A stretch of DNA of 58,559 bases from Mycobacterium arosiense ATCC BAA-1401 = DSM 45069 (GTDB lineage Bacteria; Actinomycetota; Actinomycetes; Mycobacteriales; Mycobacteriaceae): assembly GCF_002086125.1 (NCBI RefSeq), contig NZ_MVHG01000024.1, forward strand, positions 1 through 58,559. The letters are read 5' to 3'. Position numbers and translations under genes: made by a program. Positions 45,024 through 54,715 of the stretch are shown one piece after another. The notes beneath the pieces are model-generated. The model was given only the letters and a program-made list of their open reading frames with translations, searched no databases and was not told where the DNA came from. Numbering within the stretch: the stretch's first letter is position 1; each line of letters starts with the position of its first letter.

Positions 45024-45872
45024 CGCACCATATGTTCCTGTCTAACGGCGGAGCTAAAGACTATCCCATTGACGATTGCGTGCCAGGCCAACCGGTACGT
45101 CGGCGCCGACCGATTGAGCCGGCAACCTTCCGCGATCGGTGACGACGGTTCGGCCCCGAGACAGAGTTGGGCAGGTTTGTCCTGCGGCACTGTTCGGGCG
45201 GAACCAAAATCACCGCGTCGGCAATGGATTATGTGCGCGAGGTATGACTGAGACAGAATCCTTTCAATTTTGTGGAATGTTCCCTTGAAGGTTAAGACGA
45301 GGGTTGCTGCACAGGAACTACGCACATAGTTGTGCGTATTTTTGACGCTTCGGGATATGGCCGATATTGGCGGCATCGAAGGTGTTCGATGGATTGAGCT
45401 GATCCGCTCGGTTCGCACCCAGTCGTAGTGGTGGTCCGGTGCGGCATCTGGGCCACTGACAGTTCTGCTATTCAGCGTAAAGACGTTGCAGGATAAGAAA
45501 ATTCCGCGCAGGTCGCAAGCTCCAACACCGCTCGACTCAGGCCCTGGTTACACCTGCGCCGCCGTGATCGCGCCACAGAAGTGCGATGTAGAACAAGAAA
45601 ATTTTCCTGACGCCGAATGGGCGCATGACGAGGTAAAGGAGCGCCGTCTGTTAGAGATATATCAAGATTTGCCAGCTGATTTCCAGTAATCAATCAGCAC
45701 CGTCGCAGAGACGTAATCCATTCTTGTAGTCGGTTCGCCGATGTCGGCATCTACCGCGGCCACTGTCCGTGAGCCGATGGTGGTGTCTCTAAACGTGCGC
45801 TGAGCCATCTACGAGTGCATGCGGGTGGACGGGCGATGTCTGGGACGACTGGTTCGACAGGGGTTTAGCGAA
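45024..45872. other. 849-nt intergenic region between tetR and the PPE pair
   Basis: No convincing gene. A 67-codon frame at 45486-45689 begins with TTG and lacks a ribosome site, so it is not called. The region contains a terminator-like hairpin at 45319-45343 and probably the promoters of tetR and of the PPE genes. Confidence 0.5.
45319..45343 (+). terminator. Orphan intrinsic-terminator-like hairpin
   Basis: TACGCAC-ATAGTT-GTGCGTA is a perfect 7-bp stem with a 6-nt loop, followed by five T (45339-45343). On the + strand this is the form of an intrinsic terminator, yet no + strand gene precedes it for about 1 kb. It may end a small RNA, or be a palindromic operator for the TetR protein. 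Confidence 0.45.
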
Positions 45873-47255
45873 ATGGATTTTGCGGCGTTGCCGCCTGAGG
45901 TCAATTCGGCGCGGATGTATGCCGGCGCGGGCGTGGGCTCAATGGTCGCCGCCACGGCCGCCTGGGATGCGTTGGCTGCTGAGCTGAGTTCAACGGCGGC
46001 CTCTTATAGGGCGGTGTTGTCGGAGCTGACGAGCGGCTCGTGGGTGGGTCCATCGTCAGGGGCGATGGTGGCGGCGGTGGCTCCGTATGTGACATGGATG
46101 GACACCACCGCCGCGCAGGCCCAAGAGGCAGCCGCCCAACTCACGTCGGCGATGGCCGCCTACGAGGCGGCCTTCGCCGCGACGGTGCCTCCGGCACAGA
46201 TCGAGGTCAACCGCGCGCTGTTGGCCTCACTCGTGGCGACCAACGTCCTCGGGCAGAACACTCCGGCGATCGCGACCACCGAGGCGCAGTACTCCGAGAT
46301 GTGGGCCCAAGACACCGCGGCCATGTACGGCTACGCCAGCGCCTCGGCGGCGGCCACCAGATTGACCGCATTCACGACGCCGCCACAGACCACCAACCCG
46401 TCGGGCAAGGCGATGCAGGCCACTTCCGTCAACCAGGCCGCCGCTTCCTCGGCAGGCCCGAGCACGCAATCCGCACTCTCGGTCGTGCCGAACACGCTGC
46501 AAAACCTTTCGTCGACACCAATCGCCACTTCATCGAACCTGGATCCGGCGCTGGGAAGCCTGTTCGACCCACCAGCCGGCAGCCCCACAGGCCTCAACGA
46601 GCTCACGCAGAACATCGGCAACTGGGCGTTGGTCATCAGTGGCCCCTTGTTCACGGCCTCAGGTATCACTCCCCTGCTGGGCGGGCTCTACGGGCTGGCA
46701 TTGCCGACGGCGGCAGCGGTCGCCGGGGACGTGTCACCGGCGGACGCGGGGCTGGGGACCCTGGTGAGTTCGCCAGGCGGGACGGGTGTACCGAGCAATG
46801 CCGGTGTCTCGGCGAGCCTGGGCGGGTCGTCCGCCGTCGGCAAGCTGTCGGTGCCACAAACGTGGGCGCAGGGCCCGGCCGTTCGGCTTGCCGCCGGCGC
46901 ATCACCCTTGCCGGCCGCCGAACTCGGTGGTGTGCCACCGGCCGAGGCGGCAAGCCCCGGCTTCTTCGGTGGCCTTCCCCCGGTAGGCAGCGTGGTCAAC
47001 GCACCCAGGGATGAGCAGTCCCGCACCGGCTCCGGATCGAGCCCGCGCGTCGTCCCGGCAATGCCTGGCGAGCAGGGCGCTGACGAGGGTGCCGCGACCC
47101 GGCCCGCGGCGGCTCCACAAAAGACCCGCAAGCACATCGCCAGCGCATTGAGCGAACGTGAGCGCGACGAGCTCGAAAAGCTGCGCAAGGAGATCGCCGA
47201 GGTGGCGACCGAACGCGACGCGGCGGCCCGCCTGATCAAGGAGGCCATGCTATGA
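45873..47255 (+). CDS. PPE family protein, PPE-SVP subgroup (first of a pair)
   Basis: The 460-aa product begins [20 protein letters not shown], with the PPE motif at residues 7-9, then the helical PPE domain to about residue 175 ([36 protein letters not shown]). The C-terminal region has the SVP motif (GKLSVPQTW) and then NAPRDEQ. It ends in a charged coiled coil ([32 protein letters not shown]). PPE proteins are usually exported by ESX-5 type VII systems with a PE partner, but no PE gene is adjacent. The ATG at 45873 starts the PPE domain; the upstream open frame to 45819 is not used. Confidence 0.9.
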   Translation: MDFAALPPEVNSARMYAGAGVGSMVAATAAWDALAAELSSTAASYRAVLSELTSGSWVGPSSGAMVAAVAPYVTWMDTTAAQAQEAAAQLTSAMAAYEAAFAATVPPAQIEVNRALLASLVATNVLGQNTPAIATTEAQYSEMWAQDTAAMYGYASASAAATRLTAFTTPPQTTNPSGKAMQATSVNQAAASSAGPSTQSALSVVPNTLQNLSSTPIATSSNLDPALGSLFDPPAGSPTGLNELTQNIGNWALVISGPLFTASGITPLLGGLYGLALPTAAAVAGDVSPADAGLGTLVSSPGGTGVPSNAGVSASLGGSSAVGKLSVPQTWAQGPAVRLAAGASPLPAAELGGVPPAEAASPGFFGGLPPVGSVVNAPRDEQSRTGSGSSPRVVPAMPGEQGADEGAATRPAAAPQKTRKHIASALSERERDELEKLRKEIAEVATERDAAARLIKEAML

Positions 47256-48649
47256 CCGCGCCCTTGGATTTCGGAGGCCTGCCACCCGAAGTCAATTCCA
47301 CGCGGATGTATGCAGGTGCGGGGTCGCAGCCGTGGGTTGCGGCCGCGGCGGCCTGGGAGAAATTGGCGGTCGAATTGAGTTCGGCGGCAACGTCGTATCG
47401 AACGGTGACGTCGCAACTTGCGGCTGACCCGTGGGTGGGCCCGTCCTCGGGGGCGATGGTGGCGGCGGTGGCCCCCTATGTGGCCTGGATGAACACCACC
47501 GCCGCGCAAGCCCGGCAGGCGGCCAGCCAGCTCACGTCGGCGGTGGCTGCCTACGAGACGGCCTTTGCTGCCACGGTGCCCCCGGCGCAGATCGAGGTCA
47601 ACCGCGCGCTGCTGTCGTCGTTGGTGTCTACTAATGCTTTTGGGCAGAACACGCCGGCGATCGCGGCCACCGAGGCGCAGTACTCGGAGATGTGGGCTCA
47701 AGACGCCGCAGCCATGTACGGCTACGCGAGCTCCTCGGCGGCGGCCACGAGGTTGACGCCGTTCACCTCACCGCCGCAGACCACCAACTCGACGGCAAAT
47801 ACGAATCAGACCACGGCGGTCAACAGGGCTGCCGCGTCAGCAACCGGCCAGAGTACCCAGTCGGCGTTGTCCAGTGTGCCCAGCCTGCTGCAGAACGCGA
47901 CGGCGGGTCCGGCCTCCGGGGCGTCCGGAGGGACTTCGGGGTCGGGTTCTTTGCTGGATCTTTTCAACAACTTCAGCGAGAACACCGTCGGCTATCAGAT
48001 CCTGTCCGAGGGCCTCAACTTCGATGCCTCCGGTGCCCTGTTGACCATGGCACCGCCGGTCGCCGCGGCCTGGAACCCGCTGGTCAATTCGCTTTCTGCG
48101 CCATCGGCCGCGGCGGCAGGTCTTGCCGGAGCGGGCAGCTCCGGGTCGGCTCTGGTGAATACCGGCTCGGGTGCGGGCCCGGGCGTTCCGGGGATGTCGG
48201 CGGGAGTGGGCGAGGCGGCGTCGGTCGGCAAGCTGTCGGTGCCGCAGTCCTGGGGCACACCGCCGGCGATTCGGCTGGCTGCCACGGCAACCGCGTTGCC
48301 CAGCGCCGGGCTCGAGGGCGTCCCGCAGGCCGGGGCGGTGACACCGTCCGGCGGCATGCCCTCGATGGGTCCGATGGCCAGCGTCGTCAACGCACCGCGC
48401 GGCGATCAGGGCCGCATCCGAGCAGGCGCACGCCACAAGGTGATTCCGGGACTGGCCCCCGAGACCGGCATGCACGACGACCCCGCGGGCCGATGGGTCA
48501 AGTCGAGCGCCGATGCGGACGAAGACGCCGCCGTGAGCGAACGCGATGAGCTCAAACAACTGCGCAAGGCGATCGCCGACGTACGTCGGCAACGAGACGT
48601 TCTGAAGCGCACGGCCGCGAAGTTGATCAAGGAGGCGACGAACAAATAA
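47252..48649 (+). CDS. PPE family protein, PPE-SVP subgroup (second of a pair)
   Basis: The 465-aa product is a paralogue of the preceding [34 protein letters not shown] at the N-terminus, near-identical middle segments ([39 protein letters not shown]), then a divergent central part, the SVP motif ([10 protein letters not shown]) and the same charged coiled-coil tail ([34 protein letters not shown]). The start overlaps the first PPE stop by 4 nt. The pair probably arose by tandem duplication and later divergence in the central region. Confidence 0.9.
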   Translation: MTAPLDFGGLPPEVNSTRMYAGAGSQPWVAAAAAWEKLAVELSSAATSYRTVTSQLAADPWVGPSSGAMVAAVAPYVAWMNTTAAQARQAASQLTSAVAAYETAFAATVPPAQIEVNRALLSSLVSTNAFGQNTPAIAATEAQYSEMWAQDAAAMYGYASSSAAATRLTPFTSPPQTTNSTANTNQTTAVNRAAASATGQSTQSALSSVPSLLQNATAGPASGASGGTSGSGSLLDLFNNFSENTVGYQILSEGLNFDASGALLTMAPPVAAAWNPLVNSLSAPSAAAAGLAGAGSSGSALVNTGSGAGPGVPGMSAGVGEAASVGKLSVPQSWGTPPAIRLAATATALPSAGLEGVPQAGAVTPSGGMPSMGPMASVVNAPRGDQGRIRAGARHKVIPGLAPETGMHDDPAGRWVKSSADADEDAAVSERDELKQLRKAIADVRRQRDVLKRTAAKLIKEATNK

Positions 48650-48774
48650 CAGCCCTGTCGCGTATCGCGCCCATCGCGCCTCAGGAACCGCAACAGCCCC
48701 TGGGTGTGAGTTGTGACATGCGATGGACGTCAGCCGATGGCCGTCCACGCGACTTGAGAAGTGAGGAAGGAGCT

Positions 48775-50322
48775 TTGGTTATCAACACGACATATGGAAC
48801 CGCAGAAACACTCCAGGAAAACGCCCAGCCCCAGACCCACGCCCGCGTCGGCAGGATCGCCACGCTCGAGGACGAGGACCAGGCCCAGCTCGAGGCCCTC
48901 GGCTTCCACTCCGACTTCAAGCGGGACATGAGCCCGTGGGCGAACTTCTCGCTCGGATTCACCTACCTGTCACCCGTGGTCGGCATCTACACGGTGTTCG
49001 CTTTCGCGTTCGCCGCCGCCGGGCCGCCGATGATCTGGAGTCTGGTTATTGCCGGCGCCGGACAGATGTTGGTCGCCTTGGTGTTCAGTGAGGTGGTCGC
49101 GCAGTTCCCGGTGGCCGGCGGCGTCTACCCCTGGGCGCGACGGTTGTGGGGCCGAAAATGGGCGTGGATGACCGGGTGGGTCTACATGTTCACGCTGCTG
49201 GCCCTGCTGGCCGACGCGGCTTATGGTGCGGGCCCATACGTGGCCGACGTGTTTGGCTTCAGGCCTTCGCCGCGCTCCACGGTGCTGTGCGCGCTCGTCA
49301 TGTTGGCGCTCGCCACCGCCATCAACCTGACCGGCACAAAGATGCTGGGGTACTTCGCCATCTTCGGCTTCAGTGCCGAGCTGATCGGCGCCATCGTGGT
49401 CGGCGTCTGGCTGCTGTGCACCCAGCGCCACCACAATCTCCGAGTGCTGTTCCACGGGTTCGGCGCCCAAGGTCACCACAGCTATATGTACGCCTTCCTG
49501 GCCGCCAGCCTGATCGCGCTGTATCAGTTCTTCGGATTCGAAGCCTGCGGCGACGTCGCCGAAGAGGTCCGTAACCCCGGCGTGCAAATTCCCAAGGCGA
49601 TGCGCCGCACCATCTACATCGGAGGCTCGGCAGCTACCTTCGTCTGCTTGAGCCTGATCCTGTCGGTCACGGACTTCGGCGCGGTGATCAGCGGCAAGGA
49701 TGCCGACCCGATCGACAACATCCTGAAGACCGCGTTCGGCAGGCTCGGGGCCAAGGTCGTGCTGTGCATCGTGTTGATCTCATTCGTCTCGTGCGCGCTG
49801 AGCCTGCAGGCCGCGGCAAGCCGGCTCATCTACGCCTACGGCCGTGACGACATGATCGTCGGTTCGAAACTGCTGGCACGCTTCGACCACAAACGCCACG
49901 TGCCGCCCTACTCTTTGCTGATTGCGGTCGTTATCCCGGCGTTCCTGATCGTCGGTTCGCTCATCTCGAGCGACGCGCTCACCAAACTCGTCAGCTTCGG
50001 CTCGATCGGGGTCTACATCGCATTCCAGATGGTGGTGTTGGCCGCCCTGCGCGCGCGGATCAAAGGCTGGGTGCCGAAGGGCAAATACAGGCTCGGCCGG
50101 TGGGGCCTGCCCGTGAACATCGGTGCGCTGATCTACGGAGTCGCAGCCATCGTGAACCTATCCTGGCCTCGCGACTCCCACCAACCCTGGTATGACGACT
50201 ACATCATCCTGCTGATGTCCGTGACCGTTGTCGGCCTCGGTATCCTGTACATGGTTTGCAGCCGGGCTTACGCCAACAGCGACGCTCCATACGCTGACGC
50301 CGTACCGTCGGAGTCAGGTTGA
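48775..50322 (+). CDS. APC-superfamily amino acid/polyamine permease
   Basis: The 515-aa product has about 12 hydrophobic segments. The first follows FKRDMSPWANFSLGFTYLSPVVGIYTVFAF near residue 50-80, and the conserved GFEACGDVAEEVRNPGVQIPKAM of amino-acid permeases lies near 255-280. It would import an amino acid, amine or perhaps a guanidino compound. The TTG at 48775 follows AGGAAGGAG; an ATG at 48718 is an alternative. It lies on the same strand as the PPE genes and the guanidine operon, so a link to nitrogen uptake is plausible but unproven. Confidence 0.83.
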   Translation: MVINTTYGTAETLQENAQPQTHARVGRIATLEDEDQAQLEALGFHSDFKRDMSPWANFSLGFTYLSPVVGIYTVFAFAFAAAGPPMIWSLVIAGAGQMLVALVFSEVVAQFPVAGGVYPWARRLWGRKWAWMTGWVYMFTLLALLADAAYGAGPYVADVFGFRPSPRSTVLCALVMLALATAINLTGTKMLGYFAIFGFSAELIGAIVVGVWLLCTQRHHNLRVLFHGFGAQGHHSYMYAFLAASLIALYQFFGFEACGDVAEEVRNPGVQIPKAMRRTIYIGGSAATFVCLSLILSVTDFGAVISGKDADPIDNILKTAFGRLGAKVVLCIVLISFVSCALSLQAAASRLIYAYGRDDMIVGSKLLARFDHKRHVPPYSLLIAVVIPAFLIVGSLISSDALTKLVSFGSIGVYIAFQMVVLAALRARIKGWVPKGKYRLGRWGLPVNIGALIYGVAAIVNLSWPRDSHQPWYDDYIILLMSVTVVGLGILYMVCSRAYANSDAPYADAVPSESG

Positions 50323-50511
50323 TCCCGCCGAACGCGTGCTTTCCCGGCGTTGCTGAGTAGTTGTTTGGCTCGGCGGGCGCGGTGTAGGAGGTACTAGATG
50401 GCGTTGCTGCGGACCAGTCGCCTATGTTCTGTCGGATAATTTGTCAGGTGTCGGTCCAACCATGGCGCGAGACGTTCGACGACCGCGTGGGTCGAATCCG
50501 ATCGCCTTTTC
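50323..50511. other. Junction sequence before the monooxygenase remnant
   Basis: No gene seen. This stretch separates the permease stop from the recognisable flavin-monooxygenase remnant and probably contains the right breakpoint of the inserted block. Confidence 0.4.
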
Positions 50512-50750
50512 GCGCAGCGCTGGCCGACATCGTCGCCAAGATCGACCGGTGGATGGTGGGCACCGTCTGGATTGCCCAGTGCAGCAACTACTTCCGCGTT
50601 CCCAACGGACGGGTCGTCACCCATTGGCCGCGTAGCACGCGGGCCTTCTGGGGCATGACGCGCAGGTTCAGGCCGGCCGACTTTTGCTTCGCCGCGCCCG
50701 CCACCTGTAAGCCTGAGGTATGCACCGTGCCCGAGCTGGGTATCCGATGA
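50512..50750 (+). pseudogene. C-terminal fragment of a Baeyer-Villiger-type flavin monooxygenase
   Basis: In the frame ending with TGA at 50748-50750 the sequence reads AALADIVAKIDRWMVGTVW, then CSNYFRVPNGRVVTHWPRSTRAFWGMTRRF and a final ADF. The pattern of W-x-x-x-C, then G-R-V-V-T-x-W-P, then a basic/aromatic tail is the C-terminus of Baeyer-Villiger and related flavin monooxygenases. The upstream part of the open frame (from 50424) is not similar. The stop overlaps the esterase start (ATGA). About 370 residues of a normal enzyme are missing between this piece and the N-terminal piece at 37086. Confidence 0.7.
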
Positions 50751-51685
50751 CGCGGCTGGACGGCGCCGACCGTCTCGATCCCGCACTGCGTGCCGTCGCG
50801 ACAACGCGAACCGACTTCTCCCTGAGCGCAATCGAACTCACCCGGGCGCCGTTCGACGAGCGCCGCCGCCTGGCCGCCGAACAGACCGACGCACACGGCG
50901 TCCGGATCGGCGAGGAGGTCGTGCCGGGCGACGACGGCGACGTTCGGGTGCGCATCTTTCGCGGCGCGCCTTCCGACCGGGCACCGGTAGTGGTGTACTG
51001 CCACGCCGGCGGCTTCGCGCTGGGCAACCTCGACACCGATCACCACCAGTGCGTGGAGCTTTCGCGCCGCGGGCGCTGCACGGTGGTCTCGGTGGACTAC
51101 CGGCTGGCGCCCGAACACCCGTATCCGGCCGCCCTGGAGGACGCCGGTACCGTGGTGCGGTGGGTGGCCACGAACGCGGGGAAACTCGGCGTCGATCCGG
51201 CACTCCTGGCCGTCGCCGGCAGCAGCGCCGGCGCCACCCTGGCCGCATGCCTGGCGCAGCGCGCCGCTGACGGGGCACTGCCGCCGGTGGCGTTCCAGTT
51301 GCTGCACCAACCGGTGCTCGACGACCGGGTCACCGGATCGAAGGCGGAATTTCGCACCAGTCCGGCGTTCGACGGCGAGGCCGCCGAGTTGATGTGGGGC
51401 TACTATCTGGGGCCGGCTGCCGCATCGGCAGCCACGGTGCCCGCGCGCCGAGGCGAATTCGCCGGCCTGCCACCGGCTTTGATCACCTGCGCCGAGATCG
51501 ACCCGTTCCGCGACGAGGCGGTCGACTACGCGCTGCGGTTGCTGCGCGCGGGAGTCTCGGCCGAACTGCATGTCTTCGCCCGCACCTGCCACGGATTCGA
51601 TTCGCTGCTGCCCGAGTGGCCGGTCTCGCAACAATTGTTCGCGCTGCAAGGCCACGTCCTGTCCAGCGCGTTTCACGGCGACTAA
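50747..51685 (+). CDS. Hormone-sensitive-lipase-type alpha/beta hydrolase (esterase)
   Basis: The 312-aa product has the HSL-family oxyanion motif in VVYCHAGGFALGN near 92, VDYRLAPEHPYPAALED near 120-136, the nucleophile elbow AGSSAGATLAA near 155, the acid in AEIDPFRDEAVDYA near 250 and the catalytic His in CHGFDS near 283. It would hydrolyse an ester or lactone, the expected product class of a Baeyer-Villiger monooxygenase; its start is ATGA-coupled to such a remnant. ATG 50747 is preferred to 50720. It ends with a 4-nt overlap with the convergent adhE1 gene. Confidence 0.85.
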   Translation: MTRLDGADRLDPALRAVATTRTDFSLSAIELTRAPFDERRRLAAEQTDAHGVRIGEEVVPGDDGDVRVRIFRGAPSDRAPVVVYCHAGGFALGNLDTDHHQCVELSRRGRCTVVSVDYRLAPEHPYPAALEDAGTVVRWVATNAGKLGVDPALLAVAGSSAGATLAACLAQRAADGALPPVAFQLLHQPVLDDRVTGSKAEFRTSPAFDGEAAELMWGYYLGPAAASAATVPARRGEFAGLPPALITCAEIDPFRDEAVDYALRLLRAGVSAELHVFARTCHGFDSLLPEWPVSQQLFALQGHVLSSAFHGD

Positions 51686-52794
51686 CCGTCGAATCTGATC
51701 AGCTGCCGCACCGCGGTACCGTCGGCCAGATTGTCCATCGCGGCGTTGATGTCCTCCAAGGCAATGGTCGAGGACACCAGCGATTCCACCGGCAGCCGGC
51801 CCGAGTGCCACAGCTCGACGAACCGCGGGATGTCCCGGCTGGGCACCGCCGAGCCGAGGTAACTGCCGATCAACGACCGCCCTTCGGCGACAAACCCCAA
51901 TGGCGACACGCTGATTCGTGCCGCCGGCGGAGGCAGCCCGACCGTGATGGTGCGCCCGCCGGGTGCGGTCAACCCGATCGCGGTCTCCAGTGCGGCGGGA
52001 TGGCCGACGGCCTCGACCACCACCGCCGCCTTCACCCCGGCGTCGGCGGCCTGCTGCGGCGTGTAGGTGTCGTGGGCGCCCAGCCGGCGGGCGGCGGCCA
52101 ACTTCTCCGGCAGCTGGTCGACGGCGACCACCCGCACGTCGTCGTAGGTGAGCGCGGTGAGCAGCGCCGCCATCCCGACACCGCCCAGCCCGACCACGCT
52201 GACCGTCTGGCCCGGCCGCGGATGGCCCACGTTGAGCACCGCGCCACCCCCGGTGAGCACGGCGCAGCCCAGCAGCGCCGCGACATCGGGTGGCACGTCG
52301 GACGGCACCGGGACGGCGCTGGCCCGGTCGACGACCGCGCGCGTCGCGAAACCCGAGACCCCGAGGTGGTGATACACCGGGTGGCCGGCCCGGCTGAGCC
52401 GAATGTCGCCGCCGAGCAAGGTGCCGGCGCCGTTGGCCGCGCTGCCCGGTTCACACGGCGTCAGGCCCTGGGTCGCGCACGCGGCGCAATGACCGCACCG
52501 CGGCAGGAAGACAAGCACCACCCGCTGACCCACGGCGAGGTCGTCGACGCCCTCGCCGACCCGCTCGACGATCCCGGCGGCCTCGTGGCCGAGCAGCATC
52601 GGCACCGGCCGCACCCGGTTGCCGTCGACCACCGACAGGTCGGAGTGGCAGATGCCGGCCGCCTCGACGCGGACCAGCACTTCGTCGCGGCCCGGGGGCG
52701 CGAGGTCGAGGTCGGTGATGGCGATCGGCCGCGACTGCGCGTAGGGCCGGGGCGACCCGATGCGCTCCAGGACCGCGCCCCGAATTCCAGACAT
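51682..52794 (-). CDS. adhE1: Zinc alcohol dehydrogenase, Rv0162c/AdhE1-like
   Basis: The 370-aa product is a zinc MDR dehydrogenase: [28 protein letters not shown] near 44-72 (zinc ligands), the structural Cys loop CGHCAACATQGLTPC near 97-111 and the nucleotide loop VVGLGGVGMAALLTAL near 195. Position next to Rv0163- and Rv0164-like genes matches M. tuberculosis adhE1 (Rv0162c). It is divergent from the thioesterase gene with 14 nt between starts. The natural alcohol is not known. Confidence 0.85.
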   Translation of the reverse strand: MSGIRGAVLERIGSPRPYAQSRPIAITDLDLAPPGRDEVLVRVEAAGICHSDLSVVDGNRVRPVPMLLGHEAAGIVERVGEGVDDLAVGQRVVLVFLPRCGHCAACATQGLTPCEPGSAANGAGTLLGGDIRLSRAGHPVYHHLGVSGFATRAVVDRASAVPVPSDVPPDVAALLGCAVLTGGGAVLNVGHPRPGQTVSVVGLGGVGMAALLTALTYDDVRVVAVDQLPEKLAAARRLGAHDTYTPQQAADAGVKAAVVVEAVGHPAALETAIGLTAPGGRTITVGLPPPAARISVSPLGFVAEGRSLIGSYLGSAVPSRDIPRFVELWHSGRLPVESLVSSTIALEDINAAMDNLADGTAVRQLIRFDG

Positions 52795-52808
52795 GTTGGA
52801 ATACAACC

Positions 52809-53291
52809 ATGGCGTCGGCTTCCGTGGTTCCGCCCGCACCGGACGGGCTGACCAGCAACGACTTTCCGGTGCTGTGGCCGGTCGGAACCCGGTGGGCCGA
52901 CAACGACATGTTCGGCCACCTCAACAACGCCGTGTACTACCAACTCTTCGACACCGCGATCAACGCCTGGATCAACACCAGCACCGGGCTGGACCCGACC
53001 GCCACGCCCGCGCTGGGCATCGTCGCCGAATCGGGTTGTCGCTACTTCTCCGAACTGCAGTTCCCGCAAAGCCTGGTGGTGGGTCTGGCCGTCACTCGGC
53101 TGGGCCGCAGCAGCGTCACCTACCGGCTGGGCGTGTTCCGGGCCGAGAACGGGCCGGCCGGCAACCAGGCGCGGTCGATCACCGCGCTGGGGCATTGGGT
53201 ACACGTCTACGTCGACCGAAAAACTCGCAAGTCCGTCCCGATTCCGGACGCCGTCCGAGCGCTGCTGGCGACGGCTGCCGTGGACCGATAG
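52809..53291 (+). CDS. Hotdog thioesterase, Rv0163-like
   Basis: The 160-aa product has the 4HBT hotdog signature RWADNDMFGHLNNAVYYQLFDTAINAW near 30-56, with the Asp-x3-Gly-His-x-Asn pattern, and ESGCRYFSELQFPQSLVVGLAVTRLGRSSVTYRLGVFR. Short acyl-CoA thioesters or related compounds are likely substrates. Its place between adhE1 and the TB18.5-like gene is as in M. tuberculosis. The ATG at 52809 is close to the adhE1 start, so promoters overlap the coding regions. Confidence 0.85.
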   Translation: MASASVVPPAPDGLTSNDFPVLWPVGTRWADNDMFGHLNNAVYYQLFDTAINAWINTSTGLDPTATPALGIVAESGCRYFSELQFPQSLVVGLAVTRLGRSSVTYRLGVFRAENGPAGNQARSITALGHWVHVYVDRKTRKSVPIPDAVRALLATAAVDR

Positions 53292-53321
53292 GGGCTCAAA
53301 AGCCCCCGATATGCTTCGCGC

Positions 53322-53762
53322 ATGCCAGTGATGAGCAAGACCGTCGAAGTGGACGCCGACGCCGCATTGATCATGAAGATCGTCGGCGACTTCGAGGCCT
53401 ACCCGCAGTGGAACGAGGAGATCAAAGGCCTCTGGGTGCTGGCACGCTACGACGACGGGCGCCCCAGCCAGCTGCGGCTCGACACCGACTACCAAGGCAT
53501 GCAGAGCATGTTCATCCAGGCCGTGTACTACCCGGGCGAAAATCAGATCCAGACCGTCCTGCAGCAGGGCGACCTGTTCACCAAGCAGGAACAGCTGTTC
53601 TCGGTGGTGTCGATGGGAGCCTCGAGCCTGCTGACCGTCGACCTGGACGTCGAGACCTCGATGCCGGTCCCGGCGCCCATGGTGAAGCAACTACTCAACA
53701 ACGTGCTGGACCACCTGGCCGAAAGCCTCAAGCAGCGCGCCGAGCAGCTGGCCGCGAACTAG
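53322..53762 (+). CDS. SRPBCC-family protein, Rv0164 (TB18.5)-like
   Basis: The 146-aa product has the START/polyketide-cyclase fold start SKTVEVDADAALIMKIVGDFEAYPQWNEEIKGLWVL, then strands and a long C-terminal helix (PAPMVKQLLNNVLDHLAESLKQRAEQLA). It binds a hydrophobic ligand by family analogy. In M. tuberculosis the orthologue is the antigen TB18.5 beside the mce1 locus. No enzymatic residues are assigned. It ends 87 nt before the convergent mce1R gene. Confidence 0.85.
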   Translation: MPVMSKTVEVDADAALIMKIVGDFEAYPQWNEEIKGLWVLARYDDGRPSQLRLDTDYQGMQSMFIQAVYYPGENQIQTVLQQGDLFTKQEQLFSVVSMGASSLLTVDLDVETSMPVPAPMVKQLLNNVLDHLAESLKQRAEQLAAN

Positions 53763-53849
53763 CTCCCGCGGTACCCCGTTCTCGCCGCGAGCGGAAGCCC
53801 ACTGCGAAAAAAGGCCCCCGAATTCGCGGCGTGCTTACGCTCGCGACTC

Positions 53850-54533
53850 CTAGGAAGCGCTGAGCCCGGTGCGGTCGCGCATGTCGGTCAGCCGGGTCGC
53901 CGCATCGGTGAACTGCCACACGGTGTGCTCGATCACCGCGGCGGTATCGCGCCGGCGCAGCGCCGCGATCAGCTGGCGGTGGTTGTCCACGGCGGCCTCA
54001 CCCCACTGCGGATCGGCCGCATAGACCACCACCGGCATGTAGCGCGCGGCGTTGAGCAGGAACCAGGCCAGCTTGATCCGGCCGCTCGCCTGGTTGAAGA
54101 CGCGATGGAAAGCGAACTCGATGCCGGCGATGGTTTCGGCGTCGCCGGACCCGACCGCCGCGGCCAGCGAGTCGTTGATCCGGTCCAGCTCGTTGATCTC
54201 GGCGTCGGTGATGTGGTCGGTGGCCGCCGCCGCCAACTCGCGGGCGATCGATGCCTGCAGCCAGAAGATGTCCTCGATGTCTTGGCGGGTCAGCGGCAGC
54301 ACGACGTGGCCGCGGTGCGGTTCGAGCTGCACCATGCCCTCACCGCGCAGCTTGAGCAGCGCTTCGCGCACCGGGGTGACGCTGACTCCGAGCTCGGCCG
54401 CGGTCTCGTCCAGCCGGATGAACGTCCCCGGCCGCAGCGAACCGGACATGATCGCCGCCCGCAGGTGCCCCGCCACCTCGTCGGACAACTGCGCCCGGCG
54501 CAGCGGCCGCCGACTCCTCTTCTGCATTGACAT
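53850..54533 (-). CDS. mce1R: GntR/FadR-family regulator of the mce1 operon, Rv0165c-like
   Basis: The 227-aa product has a GntR HTH (LSDEVAGHLRAAIMSGSLRPGTFIRLDETAAELGVSVTPVREALLKLRGEGMVQLE at about residues 13-68) and a FadR-type helical ligand domain with conserved His residues. It is divergent from fadD5 as Mce1R is in M. tuberculosis, where Mce1R represses the operon. ATG 54533 is used; GTG 54545 or ATG 54526 are alternatives. A 22-nt dyad in the divergent gap is a candidate operator. Confidence 0.87.
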   Translation of the reverse strand: MSMQKRSRRPLRRAQLSDEVAGHLRAAIMSGSLRPGTFIRLDETAAELGVSVTPVREALLKLRGEGMVQLEPHRGHVVLPLTRQDIEDIFWLQASIARELAAAATDHITDAEINELDRINDSLAAAVGSGDAETIAGIEFAFHRVFNQASGRIKLAWFLLNAARYMPVVVYAADPQWGEAAVDNHRQLIAALRRRDTAAVIEHTVWQFTDAATRLTDMRDRTGLSAS

Positions 54534-54635
54534 CGGTGCGTTCACGGGGCTGCCAGGGCTTTCGTGGACTTGGCGGGATGGGGTTTATGTTTTGACGGGT
54601 GTTAACGGGGACTTGTCAGTGGACCGTCAACGCCA

Positions 54636-54657
54636 TAGTGTGACCCACACAACACTA
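54636..54657. promoter_or_regulatory. Candidate Mce1R operator in the mce1R-fadD5 gap
   Basis: TAGTGT-N10-ACACTA spans 54636-54657 and encloses a second dyad GTGTG-ACC-CACAC (54638-54650). It lies about 60 nt upstream of the fadD5 start and about 100 nt from the mce1R start. Its position between the repressor gene and its known target supports an operator role. Confidence 0.5.
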
Positions 54658-54715
54658 AGTTTTATCAAATATCAACCTGGCGCAAGCGGTGCGCGAGTGA
54701 AAGGAAGTGTCGAGT

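Noticed and set aside
45486..45689. 67-codon open frame starting with TTG
   Set aside because: No ribosome site and no family resemblance; left as unassigned.
50588..51811. 407-codon minus-strand open frame
   Set aside because: Antisense to the esterase, no ribosome site or family motifs.
51394..52851. 485-codon plus-strand open frame
   Set aside because: Overlaps the esterase and runs antisense to adhE1; composition is of a GC-shadow type.
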